NCBI RefSeq assembly: GCF_014644535.1
Contig: NZ_BMKW01000010.1
Span: 239,183-303,182, forward strand
Direction of reading: 5' to 3'
Length of the DNA: 64,000 nucleotides
Source: Neoroseomonas lacus
GTDB taxonomy: Bacteria; Pseudomonadota; Alphaproteobacteria; Acetobacterales; Acetobacteraceae
The position numbers and the translations under genes are program-made. Every line of letters begins with the position of its first letter. Within the stretch, counting starts at the first letter, position 1. The notes under the pieces were generated by a model. The model saw only the letters and a program-made list of their open reading frames with translations. It searched no databases and had not been told where the DNA came from. This document shows, piece by piece, positions 49,391 through 58,146 of this stretch.

Positions 49391-51154
49391 TCAGTCGTGG
49401 AACAGAATGCGCACTTCCTGGCCGGTGGCCGTGCGCCGCATGGTGTGGCGGGCCGCCTCGCGCAGCGCGAGCCAGACCGAGACTGCCTCCATCGCATCGC
49501 CGCCGGCCTCGATATCGGTGGCGCGCGGACGGCGGGTGGGTTCGGGGAGGGGCGCACCGGCGAAGGTGATGGTGAGTTCCACCGCCTCCTCGAGCTGCGT
49601 GGCGGCGACGGCCATGCTGGCGGTGCCCCGCCCGGCAAGGAGGTCACTCAGTTCGGTCAGCGCATGGTGCAGCTTGCGCACGGTGTCGGGCCGCAAGCCC
49701 CAGGCGCCGCCGATGGCGAAGGCGTGGTCCTGCAGCAGGTCGGCCGCGCTGGGGCCCAGCGGCACCTCGAAGCGCTGTTCCCGCCGCACCAGCGGTAGGG
49801 TCAGCAGGTTGGCGAAGAAGCTGACGAATGCGCCCATCGCCAGCGGGGCGGCCAGTGCCGGCATCGTCGCGGCGAAAAAACCGGGCGAGGCCAGCACCGC
49901 GAGGCCGGAGGTGAGGCCCATCCCGGCGACCACGGTGCGGCGAGTGTCGAGCGTGCGCATCACAATCATCTCGCAGCCCTGCGCCATCATGAAGCCGGCG
50001 ACGTAGAGCAGCATCGCCGCCTGCACCGGCGCCGGCACCAGCACGAACAGCGCCACAGCCTTGGGGCAGAAGGCGAGCAGGAACAGGATGGCCGCGCCGG
50101 TCAGCACAATGGAGCGCGCGAAGGTGCGCGTCGCGATCGACAGGCCGACGCAGGACGACGACGCCGAATTGCCCATGCCGCCGGCAAGGCCGGTCAGGGT
50201 GATGGCGAGCCCATGCGCCAGCACGCCGCGACGGATCGGCCCCGGGTCGGGCCGCGTCCAGCCGCCATCGGTGGCACGCTGGAAGGCGACCGTGGTGCCC
50301 ACCACCGATGCCAGCCCGGCGACCACGCAGAGCAGAAAGGGGGCGAGCAGCGCGCGGTCGAACCCGAAATCGGGCAGGGCCGGCGGCCTCGGCCGGGCGA
50401 ACCATGGCGCCGCCGCGAGCAGGTCGTGCGCGCCTTCCGGCGTCATGCCGAGCGCCAGCGCCGCCGCCGTGCCGACGACCGCGCCGATCAGCACCGCGTA
50501 GGAGGCGAGCGGCCAGCGCAACACCGCCGCGACCACCATCACGATGAAACAGGCGGCCGTGACCACCACCTCGGCCACCGTGATGCCGGGGTCGGCCGCG
50601 TTGAAATGCAGGATGGCCATCACGCTCGGCAGCAGCGAGGCACCGACCAGGAAGACGACGGCGCCAGTCACCTCGGTGGGCAACAGCAGCGAAAGGCCGC
50701 GCAGCAGCGGTGCTACGAGCATCGTCGCGATGCCGGTCACCATGGTCAACGCGGCGGCCTGGGCCATGGTCGCCCCATAGGCGGCGGCGATCATCAGCGG
50801 CGCGAAGAGCACCGCAGAGGGCGTGCTCGGCACCGCATAACCCGACCCGACCGGGCCGCGCCGGAGCGCCTGCAGCACGGCATAGAATGCCAGGCCCATC
50901 AGCGAGAGGCAGAGATAGTTCGTCGCCGCCAGCGGCCCGGCACCGAAGGCCACGGCGACCATGCCGGGAAGCACGAAATAGATCGACTGCAGCGCGATCT
51001 GCTGGAAGGCTAGGGCCATCATGCGCGCCGGCCCGGCGCGGTCGTCCAGGCCGAGCAGCACATCGGGAACATGGGCCGGCACGCGGTCCCCGCGCCGTTC
51101 CATCAGGGCCGACAGGCGCGCGCCCAGGGATGACCCAGCGGCCTCGTCGCTCAT
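49391..51154 (-). CDS. NCS2-family nucleobase permease with C-terminal HATPase-like domain
   Basis: 587 residues. Residues about 30-460 form the 14-helix uracil/xanthine permease fold (MMALAFQQIALQSIYFVLPG, GSGYAVPSTPS, GMGNSASSSCVGL). The last ~120 residues are soluble: TVRKLHHALTELSDLL, then AVELTITFAGAPLPEP. The order of an N-box-like helix and a beta strand with acidic/Gly turn resembles RsbW-type HATPase_c_2 domains, without a fully recognisable ATP lid. Normal NCS2 transporters are about 450 residues. The start overlaps the ymdB stop by 4 bp. Confidence 0.8.
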   Translation of the reverse strand: MSDEAAGSSLGARLSALMERRGDRVPAHVPDVLLGLDDRAGPARMMALAFQQIALQSIYFVLPGMVAVAFGAGPLAATNYLCLSLMGLAFYAVLQALRRGPVGSGYAVPSTPSAVLFAPLMIAAAYGATMAQAAALTMVTGIATMLVAPLLRGLSLLLPTEVTGAVVFLVGASLLPSVMAILHFNAADPGITVAEVVVTAACFIVMVVAAVLRWPLASYAVLIGAVVGTAAALALGMTPEGAHDLLAAAPWFARPRPPALPDFGFDRALLAPFLLCVVAGLASVVGTTVAFQRATDGGWTRPDPGPIRRGVLAHGLAITLTGLAGGMGNSASSSCVGLSIATRTFARSIVLTGAAILFLLAFCPKAVALFVLVPAPVQAAMLLYVAGFMMAQGCEMIVMRTLDTRRTVVAGMGLTSGLAVLASPGFFAATMPALAAPLAMGAFVSFFANLLTLPLVRREQRFEVPLGPSAADLLQDHAFAIGGAWGLRPDTVRKLHHALTELSDLLAGRGTASMAVAATQLEEAVELTITFAGAPLPEPTRRPRATDIEAGGDAMEAVSVWLALREAARHTMRRTATGQEVRILFHD

Positions 51155-51972
51155 GCCGCCGGCATCGCCGGGGAGAGCGAGCCGCCCAGGCGCAGCGGTG
51201 AGACGCGGCGCGCGAGACCGGTCGCGTCGTCGGTCTCGACGAAAATGCCGCAGAGGGTGGCCTCGGCTTCGGCGGGGGCGAGCTTCTCGGCCGGCACCTT
51301 GCGCCAGAAGCGCAGCGAGGCGCCGCCCTTCTGCATCCCGATCACGCTGTCATAGTCGCCGCACATGCCGGCGTCGGTCTGGAAGGCGGTGCCGCCGGGC
51401 AGGATGCGATGGTCGGCACTCGGCACATGGGTGTGGGTGCCGACGACGAGCGAGGCGCGGCCGTCGAAGGAATGCGCCATGGCCTGTTTCTCGCTGGTGG
51501 CCTCGGCATGGATGTCGACCACCACGGCCTGCACGCTGCCCTGGGCGCCGAGGGAGTGCTTCGCCAATTCGCCCTGCACGGCGCGGAACGGGTCGTCGAG
51601 CGGTTCCATGAACAGCCGGCCCATCACCTGCACCACCAGCGCCCGCCGTCCGCCGGGGACGGTGACGACGGCCGCCCCCTGCCCCGGCGTGCCGGGCGCG
51701 TAGTTCATCGGGCGGATCAGGCGGGATTCCTCGGCGATGAAGGGGATGATCTCCTTGCGGTCCCAGGCGTGGTTGCCGAGGGTCAGCACATCGGCGCCGG
51801 CAGCGAAGAGCGCGCGCGCCATGTCGGGCGCGAGGCCGAAGCCATGCGAGGCGTTCTCGGCATTGACCACCACCAGGTCGAGCGAAAGGTCGCGGCGCAG
51901 GCCGGGCAGCGCAGCGATGACCGCGTCGCGCCCCGACCGCCCGACGATGTCGCCGAGGAAGAGCAGCCTCAC
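51151..51972 (-). CDS. ymdB: YmdB-type cyclic-nucleotide phosphodiesterase/metallophosphoesterase (TIGR00282)
   Basis: 273 residues. Motifs in order: FLGDIVGRSGR (Asp8), NAENASHG (Glu39, Asn40), GNHAWD (near 66), GTHTHVPSAD (near 178). This is the TIGR00282 family; Bacillus YmdB hydrolyses cAMP and influences biofilm switching. Here it lies between a cyclo-ligase and an NCS2 permease, overlapping both by 4 bp. The combination suggests one operon of nucleotide/folate metabolism. Confidence 0.92.
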   Translation of the reverse strand: MRLLFLGDIVGRSGRDAVIAALPGLRRDLSLDLVVVNAENASHGFGLAPDMARALFAAGADVLTLGNHAWDRKEIIPFIAEESRLIRPMNYAPGTPGQGAAVVTVPGGRRALVVQVMGRLFMEPLDDPFRAVQGELAKHSLGAQGSVQAVVVDIHAEATSEKQAMAHSFDGRASLVVGTHTHVPSADHRILPGGTAFQTDAGMCGDYDSVIGMQKGGASLRFWRKVPAEKLAPAEAEATLCGIFVETDDATGLARRVSPLRLGGSLSPAMPAA

Positions 51973-52568
51973 GGGGCTTCGCCGCAGATCACCACGCCAT
52001 TCTCCGTCGCCACGCGCCCGAGCCGGAAGTCGGTCGGCCCTGCGGGGACACCGGGAGGGTCGTGCATCTCCTGGCCGGCATAGGCAACCCCGAGGGCGGT
52101 GGCCCGGGGAAGCGCGGCCAGCGTGCGGTCGTAATAGCCGCCGCCATAGCCGAGCCGCCGGCCGGCGCGGTCGAAGGCGAGCAGCGGGACCAGCAGCCAG
52201 TCGGGGGTGACGTCATGGCCGGTGGCGGGCTGGCGGGTGCCCATCGGGCCATGGGCCAGCGGGTCGCCGGGCGCCCAGCGGCGGAAGTGGAGCGGCTGGC
52301 CGCGCCGGGGCGTGACCGGCAGGCAGAGCGGCTGGCCGCGGGCGTGCAGGGCGCGCAGCAGCGGGCGGATGTCGATCTCGGGGCCCATCGGCCAGAAACC
52401 GGAGACGAGGGCGCCCGGCGGTGGGGGACAGTCGCGCAGGACGGCGGCGGCGAGCGCCTCGCCCTTGCCGGCGGGGTCGATGGCGGCGCGGCGCGCGAGG
52501 GCCGCTTTGCGCGCTTCGGCCTTCATCTCGGCCAACAGCACGTCGCAATAGGGGGCGTTGTCGCTCAT
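51969..52568 (-). CDS. 5-formyltetrahydrofolate cyclo-ligase
   Basis: 199 residues (ATG at 52526, residue 15, is a possible alternative). It closes 5-formyl-THF to 5,10-methenyl-THF with ATP. Seen: N-terminal RKAALARRAAI for ATP, VSGFWPMGPEIDIRPLL and the family end motif GRRLGYGGGYYDRTLA. Known genome context: the 6S RNA gene commonly sits directly upstream of this gene (ygfA/fthC), as found here. Confidence 0.93.
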   Translation of the reverse strand: MSDNAPYCDVLLAEMKAEARKAALARRAAIDPAGKGEALAAAVLRDCPPPPGALVSGFWPMGPEIDIRPLLRALHARGQPLCLPVTPRRGQPLHFRRWAPGDPLAHGPMGTRQPATGHDVTPDWLLVPLLAFDRAGRRLGYGGGYYDRTLAALPRATALGVAYAGQEMHDPPGVPAGPTDFRLGRVATENGVVICGEAP

Positions 52569-52760
52569 GGGGTGCCGTCAGTCTGGAAAGCGGGCCGGGT
52601 CGTCAAGCTAGGGCCGCGACGCCATCGTGCGATAGGCCGAGCGTGACGGCAGCCGAAACCGCCGCTGAGGACGCGGGACGGAGGCGTCGGACTCGGGCCG
52701 CGAGCAGAGGGCACGATCGGTTGATGGCGCCGGAACGGCCTTGCCTGCGCAGAGGCAAGA

Positions 52761-52905
52761 GGCCCGGACAGGTCGCGCCCGCCACCTGGGGGATCGAGAA
52801 CCCCTTCGTGAGCGCCCAACCCGCCCGGCGCCCCGGGACCGCCAGCGCAGGGCGCGACGGCAGGCGGCCCGGATGGGCCGTGCCCGCCGTCTGAGGGATC
52901 AAGAA
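52761..52905. repeat. Imperfect 40-bp direct repeat downstream of the 6S RNA
   Basis: Copies at 52761-52800 and 52866-52905 are 105 bp apart and match at 32 of 40 positions; all eight differences are transitions. The second copy contains a GGCGGGC...GCCTGCC hairpin with a GGCCC/GGGCC inner stem. A palindrome GGCCTTGCCT...AGAGGCAAGAGGCC flanks the first copy. The 52569-52905 stretch has no gene I can support; short minus-strand frames there lack start signals. Confidence 0.55.
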
Positions 52906-52911
52906 AGAAGA

Positions 52912-53075
52912 AGTGCGGAGCCACCATAGGCCGCTGGCGTCTCACCCTCCCAAGGCCTGCTTTCGCAGGTGGGCACCAGATACCTGGACCAAGATCCAGA
53001 CAGCGCCAGTTCCCGGAGGATGTGCATTGGCCCCGGGGATGATTTGCCTGGGCGCACCGGGCAGCCCCGCCCACT
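52912..53075 (-). ncRNA. ssrS: 6S RNA (candidate)
   Basis: Called from position plus fold. It sits between zapA and the 5-formyl-THF cyclo-ligase gene, the standard 6S site. The ends close a terminal stem: AGTG...GGGGC on the 5' side with GCTCC...CACT on the 3' side. A long irregular duplex is interrupted in the middle by CCCCGGGGCCAATGCACATC and a following hairpin CACCTGC-GAAA-GCAGG. 6S RNA binds sigma-70 RNA polymerase by mimicking an open promoter. Ends are approximate; the 5' end is only 5 bp after the zapA stop, so transcription must start inside zapA or be processed from it. Confidence 0.65.
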
Positions 53076-53079
53076 GAAC

Positions 53080-53424
53080 CTAGGCGCGCTCCAGGGCCGC
53101 CGCAATGGTCTCGATCGCTTCGGCGACACCATTGAGGCGTTCGACCAGTTCCGGATCAGGTGCGGCCGGGGCCGGCGCGGGGGCGGCGACGGCGCCGCCG
53201 GCCTTCAACGCGGCGATCTCGGCCTGCAGGTCGGCGGTCTCGTCGGCCAGTTGCAGGGCGGCGAGCAGCAGCATCCGAGTCTCGCCGAACTGCATGCCCA
53301 TCGCCTTGAGCGTGCCGATGCGGCGGTCGACCTCGGCCGCCATGTTGGTGAGGTGGCGTTCCTGGCCGTCCTGGCAGGCCACCGGGTGGGAATAGCCGCC
53401 GACGCGGACCGTGACCTGAGCCAT
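53080..53424 (-). CDS. zapA: Cell division protein ZapA
   Basis: 114 residues. N-terminal globular part AQVTVRVGGYSHPVACQDGQ and the central helix HLTNMAAEVDRRIGTLKAMG, followed by a coiled-coil helix (MLLLAALQLADETADLQAEI). ZapA bundles FtsZ. Ala/Pro-rich segment around 78-92 breaks the coil. It overlaps the preceding small gene by one base, suggesting an operon. Confidence 0.93.
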   Translation of the reverse strand: MAQVTVRVGGYSHPVACQDGQERHLTNMAAEVDRRIGTLKAMGMQFGETRMLLLAALQLADETADLQAEIAALKAGGAVAAPAPAPAAPDPELVERLNGVAEAIETIAAALERA

Positions 53425-53633
53425 CAGGCCTCCTCACCCAGGACGCTGCGCAGCCGCGCGATGGTTTCATCGAGGCGGGCGGCAAGCGCCGCCACTGCCG
53501 CCGGGTCGACACCCGGGGCCTCATCCTCGGTCCGAGTGGTCGCGGGCCGGGCGCTGGCCGCACGGGTCAGCCGCTCAACCGCCGCTTCCAGCCTGAGGGT
53601 GACTTCGGCCACCGGGTCCACCGCCTCGCTCAT
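53424..53633 (-). CDS. Small coiled-coil protein encoded before zapA (possible ZauP-like)
   Basis: 69 residues, a predicted helix pair: EVTLRLEAAVERLTRAAS and VAALAARLDETIARLRSVLG, separated by an acidic disordered loop. It overlaps the zapA start by 1 bp. Caulobacter has ZauP, a coiled-coil FtsZ-ring protein encoded in operon with zapA; position and helical content suggest an equivalent. Sequence similarity cannot be judged by eye. Confidence 0.65.
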   Translation of the reverse strand: MSEAVDPVAEVTLRLEAAVERLTRAASARPATTRTEDEAPGVDPAAVAALAARLDETIARLRSVLGEEA

Positions 53634-53723
53634 CCGCCCCCTGGGAGTTTCGCCGCTTGCTTCCCTGCGAAGGCCCGCAGGGATAGGAGAAAGCCTTGGC
53701 AGAGAGGGGCCTCGGGGTCAACG

Positions 53724-54182
53724 GTGACAGCGTGTGGCAGCATGCCGGCGGTGGTGGTTCATGCATTGGGCCAGGCGGAAGCGGCACTCGCCGCGGCCGG
53801 GCCGCGTGGCGTGCTGCTGCTGTCCGCACCAGGCGCGGGGGGGTTTGCCGGGGCGGGCTGGTTCCTCGCCCTGGTGGCGGAGGCGCGGCGGCGGCACCCG
53901 GCGGCGGCCTGCGTGGCGGGGCTCGATTGCGCCGATGCGCCGGGCAGTGCGCTGGCGGCGCTGCGGGCGGGGGTTCGCGTCATTGTGTTGGACGGCGGCT
54001 GCCCGGCCTTCGGCGCCGTGGCCGCCGCGGCGGCCGAGCTGGGCGCGCAGGTGTTGCCCGCCCGGCCGCCGGCCCTCGACCTCGGGCGGGTCGATCCGGC
54101 GCGGCGCGACACGCAGGGGCGGCTCGCCGCCTGGCTCGCCATGGAAGTGCCACAGGGTTCGCCGACACCGCCGGCATCGTGA
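53724..54182 (+). CDS. Hypothetical protein upstream of the aldolase gene
   Basis: 152 residues from GTG at 53724 (GGGG eight bases before); ATG at 53742 is an alternative. Ala/Gly-rich alpha/beta pattern: VLLLSAPGAGGFAGAGWFLA, then AAACVAGLDCADAPGSALAA and VRVIVLDGGCPAFGAVAAA. Alternating strands and helices suggest a Rossmann-like half-barrel. It stands 60 bp before a class I aldolase gene on the same strand and may be co-expressed. No family recognised. Confidence 0.6.
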   Translation: MTACGSMPAVVVHALGQAEAALAAAGPRGVLLLSAPGAGGFAGAGWFLALVAEARRRHPAAACVAGLDCADAPGSALAALRAGVRVIVLDGGCPAFGAVAAAAAELGAQVLPARPPALDLGRVDPARRDTQGRLAAWLAMEVPQGSPTPPAS

Positions 54183-54242
54183 CAGGCCCGTAAGGCTGCG
54201 CTATCGCGCCCTGGACAGGCCGGACTGAAGGAAGGACGCCAG

Positions 54243-55163
54243 ATGAAGCTCACCCGTCGCGTGAAGGAAATCCTCTCCTGGTATGAGAGCGACAATCCCG
54301 GGACCAAGGCGAACCTTGCCCGCATCCTGATGGAAGGGAAGCTCGGCGGCACCGGCCGCATGGTGATCCTGCCGGTCGACCAGGGCTTCGAGCACGGCCC
54401 GGCGCGGTCCTTCGCGCCGAACCCGGCCGCCTATGACCCGCACTACCATTTCGAACTGGCGATCGAGGCGGGGCTGAACGCCTATGCCGCGCCGCTGGGC
54501 ATGATCGAGGCGGGCGCGGCGACCTTCGCCGGCGCCATCCCGACCATCCTGAAGGTGAATTCCTCCAACAGCCTGTCCACCACGAAGGACCAGGCGGTGA
54601 CCGGGTCGGTGGCGGATGCGCTGCGGCTGGGCTGCTCGGCGATCGGCTTCACCATCTACCCGTCGTCCGAATACCAGTTCGAGATGATGGAAGAGCTGCG
54701 CGAACTCGCCGAGGAGGCGAAGTCGGCCGGCCTCGCCGTCGTCGTGTGGTCGTATCCGCGCGGGCCGATGCTGGACAAGACTGGCGAGACGGCCTTCGAC
54801 ATCTGCGCCTATGCGGCACACATGGCGGCGCTGCTCGGCGCGCACATCATCAAGGTGAAGCCGCCGATGGAGCCCGTCTCGCTCGACGCGGCGAAGAAGG
54901 TCTATGCCGATCGGAAGATCGACGGGTCCAACCTGACGGCGCGCATCAGGCATGTGGTGCAGTCCTGCTTCAACGGCCGGCGCCTGGTGGTGTTCTCGGG
55001 CGGCGAAGCAAAGGGCGCGGAAGCGCTGCTCGACGAGGCGCGGGCGATCCATGCCGGCGGCGGCAACGGCTCGATCGTCGGCCGCAACGCCTTCCAGCGG
55101 CCGAAGGACGAGGCGCTGAAGCTGCTCGCCTCGATGATCGAGGTCTACAAGACGAAGGTCTGA
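54243..55163 (+). CDS. fbaB: Class I fructose-bisphosphate aldolase (DhnA/FbaB type)
   Basis: 306 residues, (beta/alpha)8 barrel. Schiff-base Lys in AHIIKVKPPMEPV near residue 207; the phosphate loops are FSGGEAKGAEALLDEA and GGNGSIVGRNAFQRP. The N-terminus GRMVILPVDQGFEHGPARSF is the DhnA signature. It cleaves fructose-1,6-bisphosphate without a metal. ATG follows GGAAGGACGCCAG. Confidence 0.94.
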   Translation: MKLTRRVKEILSWYESDNPGTKANLARILMEGKLGGTGRMVILPVDQGFEHGPARSFAPNPAAYDPHYHFELAIEAGLNAYAAPLGMIEAGAATFAGAIPTILKVNSSNSLSTTKDQAVTGSVADALRLGCSAIGFTIYPSSEYQFEMMEELRELAEEAKSAGLAVVVWSYPRGPMLDKTGETAFDICAYAAHMAALLGAHIIKVKPPMEPVSLDAAKKVYADRKIDGSNLTARIRHVVQSCFNGRRLVVFSGGEAKGAEALLDEARAIHAGGGNGSIVGRNAFQRPKDEALKLLASMIEVYKTKV

Positions 55164-55228
55164 TGCAGGCCGCGCGGCGGGCGCCCTTATGGCGCCCGTC
55201 GCATCCTGCATCCGCGGTGCTCCCCGGC

Positions 55229-55651
55229 TCAGGCCGGGTCGGCCCAGGGATCATAGGTCCCGAAATCCCACAGATATCCGCCGGGGTCGCGCGCGACGTA
55301 TTCGCGCGAGCCATAGTCGCGGTCGAGCGGGCCTTCCAGAATGTCGGCGCCGGCCGCCCGCGCCCGGGCGCAATGCGCGTCGGCATCCTTCACGACCACA
55401 TAGAGGCAATCCGTCACGCCGCCGGCCTGCTTGGGCAGCCGCATGTCGAAGAAGGCGCGGTCGCCGCCCAGCATCACCATGCCGCGCGCCTCACCCTCGC
55501 CGGTGACGAGTTCGGCGTGGATGATGCCGCCGCCGTCGGGCGATGGCACCACCAGCTTCTCGACGAAGCCGAAGGCCTCGGTCAGAAAGCGGATCGCGGC
55601 GCCGGGGTCGGCGTAGCGCAGGCAAGGAATGACGGACGATGAACGCGGCAC
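55229..55651 (-). CDS. VOC-family protein (glyoxalase/bleomycin-resistance fold)
   Basis: 140 residues with two beta-alpha-beta-beta-beta modules; the final block is [20 protein letters not shown]. It begins [20 protein letters not shown], the family pattern of PhnB-like proteins with an extra N-terminal turn. Metal ligands are not all evident: [11 protein letters not shown] supplies a His. Function unknown. The 5' end overlaps the thiE start by 13 bp on the opposite strand. Confidence 0.8.
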   Translation of the reverse strand: MPRSSSVIPCLRYADPGAAIRFLTEAFGFVEKLVVPSPDGGGIIHAELVTGEGEARGMVMLGGDRAFFDMRLPKQAGGVTDCLYVVVKDADAHCARARAAGADILEGPLDRDYGSREYVARDPGGYLWDFGTYDPWADPA

Positions 55652-56301
55652 GGGACACCTCCTCCTCGAATGGCTGCCGCTTGTACCTGATCACGCCGCC
55701 GCGGATCGAACTCGCCGCGTTTCGTGATCAGCTGGCCACCGCCCTCGATGCCGGCGACGTCGCCTGCCTGCAGCTGCGGTTGAAGGATGCGTCGCCCGAC
55801 GAGATCAAGCGCGCGGTCGAGGCGCTGATGCCGGTCGCGCAGGCGCGCGATGTCGCCTTCATCCTGAACGACGACGCGGCGCTGGCGATGGCGCTGGGCT
55901 GCGACGGCGCGCATCTCGGCCAGACCGATGGCGACCATGAAGGCGCGCGAAAGCTGCTCAAGGACCGGATCCTCGGCATCACCTGCCATGCGTCGCGGCA
56001 TCTCGCGATGGAAGCGGGCGAGCTGGGGGCGGATTACGTCGCCTTCGGCGCCTTCTTCCCAACCGGGACGAAGGAGACGCTGCACACCGCCGGCACCGAT
56101 CTGCTGGAATGGTGGTCGGAGATGATGGAGGTGCCGTCGGTCGCGATCGGTGGCATCACAGCCGAAAATTGCGCGCCGCTGGTGCGGGCGGGGGCGGATT
56201 TCCTCGCCGTGGTGGGGGCGGTGTGGAACCACCCGGATGGCGCGGCGGCGGGGGTGCGGGCGATGAATGCGGCGATCGCGGCGGCCAGCCTGCCGGGCTG
56301 A
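55639..56301 (+). CDS. thiE: Thiamine phosphate synthase
   Basis: 220 residues, TIM barrel. It joins HMP-PP and thiazole phosphate. Seen: [15 protein letters not shown] at the start, [32 protein letters not shown] and C-terminal [18 protein letters not shown] with the phosphate-binding Gly-Gly. The TGTKETLH block in [13 protein letters not shown] aligns with the flexible loop. thiD is 26 kb away. ATG overlaps the convergent VOC gene start. Confidence 0.93.
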   Translation: MNAARDTSSSNGCRLYLITPPRIELAAFRDQLATALDAGDVACLQLRLKDASPDEIKRAVEALMPVAQARDVAFILNDDAALAMALGCDGAHLGQTDGDHEGARKLLKDRILGITCHASRHLAMEAGELGADYVAFGAFFPTGTKETLHTAGTDLLEWWSEMMEVPSVAIGGITAENCAPLVRAGADFLAVVGAVWNHPDGAAAGVRAMNAAIAAASLPG

Positions 56302-56429
56302 CCGGTGCCACGAGGTCGAAACCGAGGGGCGCGAGACATGGATGAGGCGCGCCGTGGTCGTCGAGCCTCCGGCTGGCGGTGCCCAGCGATGCGTGATGAC
56401 ATGGCGCCGCAGGCCTGCCGAGGGATGGC

Positions 56430-57164
56430 ATGAACGAAACCGACTTCCACGCCCGCCTGCATCGCCCCGGCACGCTGATCGATGTTGGCGCGCATGATGG
56501 GTTGATCACCATTCCGCTCGCCCGCCTGCCGGGCTCGCGCGTGATGGCCTTCGAGCCCCTGCCGCCGGCCTTCGCGCGATTGCAGGTGGCGCTGCGCGCG
56601 GCGTTCGGCGGCATGCCGGCGCATGTGGAATGCCACGCCGCCGCGCTTGGCGACCATGCCGGGGAGATCACCCTGGCGATGCCGGTGCTTGATGGCATCG
56701 CGCAGGAACAATGGGCAAGCACCGCCAAGGATTACGCCGCGCACCGCTCGGCGCGGGTCGGCGTCGAGACCTTTGCCGTGAAGCTGATGCGGCTGGATGA
56801 TTTCGGCCTGACCGATGTCACTGGCATTAAGATCGATGCCGAGGGGGCGGAGTATGAGATCCTGCGCGGGGCGCGCGAGACGCTGCTGCGCTGCCGGCCA
56901 GTGCTGACTCTGGAAGTCGAGGAACGCCATCGCGAGGGCAGCACCTGGGCGGTGCCGGCGTTCCTCGATGCCCTCGGCTATGACGTGGTGTTCGAGTTGC
57001 GCGGTGAGTGGTTGCCGATGGCGGCGCTCGACCGGCCGACCATGCAGCGTGCCTCGCCCGACCCGTCGGTGTTCGAAGCCTCGGACCCCTACGTCTTCGT
57101 CTTCTACGCACTGCCGCGCGAGCAGGCGGCGGGGATGCTGGCGCGACTTCAGGCGGCGGCGTAG
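56430..57164 (+). CDS. FkbM-family methyltransferase
   Basis: 244 residues. Class I SAM fold: GTLIDVGAHDGLITIPLA (motif I), acidic ribose contact in VMAFEPLPPAF, and KIDAEGAEYEILRGAR as the family marker near residue 130. FkbM enzymes O-methylate sugars, macrolides or cell-surface glycans. No biosynthetic cluster is adjacent; the target is unknown. It stands 23 bp before the dioxygenase gene and may form a unit with it. Confidence 0.82.
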   Translation: MNETDFHARLHRPGTLIDVGAHDGLITIPLARLPGSRVMAFEPLPPAFARLQVALRAAFGGMPAHVECHAAALGDHAGEITLAMPVLDGIAQEQWASTAKDYAAHRSARVGVETFAVKLMRLDDFGLTDVTGIKIDAEGAEYEILRGARETLLRCRPVLTLEVEERHREGSTWAVPAFLDALGYDVVFELRGEWLPMAALDRPTMQRASPDPSVFEASDPYVFVFYALPREQAAGMLARLQAAA

Positions 57165-57187
57165 CCTTCCGACAAACGGAGGAACGC

Positions 57188-58033
57188 ATGTCCATTACCG
57201 CACAGCGGCTGACCGTCATCCGCGCTTCCGGCGTCGTGGGGGCGGAGGTTTCGGGGCTCGATTTCGCTACCCCGCCGGATGACCGCACCATCGCCGAGTT
57301 GCGCGCGATCTGGCTGGAGCATGGCGTGCTGTTCCTGCGCGACGCGGTGCTGCCGCCGCGTGACTTCCTCGCCTTCGCCGCGCGGTTTGGCACGCCGGTG
57401 GAATACCCCTTCGTGCGCGGGCTGGATGGCTTTCCGCAGATCACGCCGGTGATCAAGGAACCGGAGGAGCGCATCAATTTCGGCGGCGTCTGGCATTCGG
57501 ACACCGCCTATCTCGAATGCCCGCCGATGGCGACGATGCTGATCGCGCGCGAGGTGCCTCCCTCGGGTGGCGACACGCTGTTCGCCGATTGCCGCGCGGC
57601 CTTCGAGGCGCTGTCGCCCGGGCTGCGCGCGACGCTCGACGGGCTGCGGGCAATCAATTCCTCGAAGAAGGCGGATGCATCGAAGACGCGCGAGGACCGC
57701 CAAAAGGAACGCGGCGCGGTGACCAATGCCGAGGTGCTGGAAGCCACCCATCCGGTGGTGCGCACCCATCCGGAGACGGGGCGGAAGTCGCTGTACGTGA
57801 ACCTCGGCCACACCACGCGCTTCGATGGCTGGACCGAGGCGGAATCGAAGCCGCTGCTCGACTTCCTGTTCGCCCACATCACGCGTCCGGAATTCAGCTG
57901 CCGGTTCCGCTGGGCGCCGGGGTCGATCGCGCTGTGGGACAACCGGGCGGTGCAGCATTACCCGGTGAACGACTATCACGGCCATCGGCGCGAGATGCAC
58001 CGCATCACCCTGCTGGGCGACGTGCCGGTCTGA
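57188..58033 (+). CDS. TauD/TfdA-family alpha-ketoglutarate/Fe(II) dioxygenase
   Basis: 281 residues from ATG at 57188 (GGAGG six bases upstream). Fe-binding HxD at His103-Asp105 in WHSDTAYLE, the distal His in NRAVQHYPVND and the 2-oxoglutarate-binding Arg in HRREMHRITL. These enzymes hydroxylate sulfonates, phenoxyacetates or amino acids. The substrate is unknown; the proximity to the FkbM gene is the only hint. Confidence 0.9.
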   Translation: MSITAQRLTVIRASGVVGAEVSGLDFATPPDDRTIAELRAIWLEHGVLFLRDAVLPPRDFLAFAARFGTPVEYPFVRGLDGFPQITPVIKEPEERINFGGVWHSDTAYLECPPMATMLIAREVPPSGGDTLFADCRAAFEALSPGLRATLDGLRAINSSKKADASKTREDRQKERGAVTNAEVLEATHPVVRTHPETGRKSLYVNLGHTTRFDGWTEAESKPLLDFLFAHITRPEFSCRFRWAPGSIALWDNRAVQHYPVNDYHGHRREMHRITLLGDVPV

Positions 58034-58044
58034 CGCCGGCGGCT

Positions 58045-58084
58045 AGAGTGTGATTGGTACACCTTCGTTCACCAATCGCACTCT
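58045..58084. terminator. Bidirectional hairpin between dioxygenase and cytochrome genes
   Basis: AGAGTGTGATTGGT at 58045-58058 and ACCAATCGCACTCT at 58071-58084 pair over 14 positions in RNA (one G-U) around a 12-base loop. It lies 11 bp after one stop and 62 bp before the convergent one. A second small hairpin GGTGC-GTTC-GCACC follows at 58118-58131. Confidence 0.65.
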
Positions 58085-58146
58085 AACCACTCGTTTGATC
58101 GCCTGATTCAAACCTTCGGTGCGTTCGCACCTGCGGTCATCGCGCT

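Noticed and set aside
52565..53074. 169-aa leftward frame across the 6S region
   Set aside because: It overlaps the 6S RNA candidate, lacks a ribosome-binding site and looks like Pro/Gly-rich shadow sequence.
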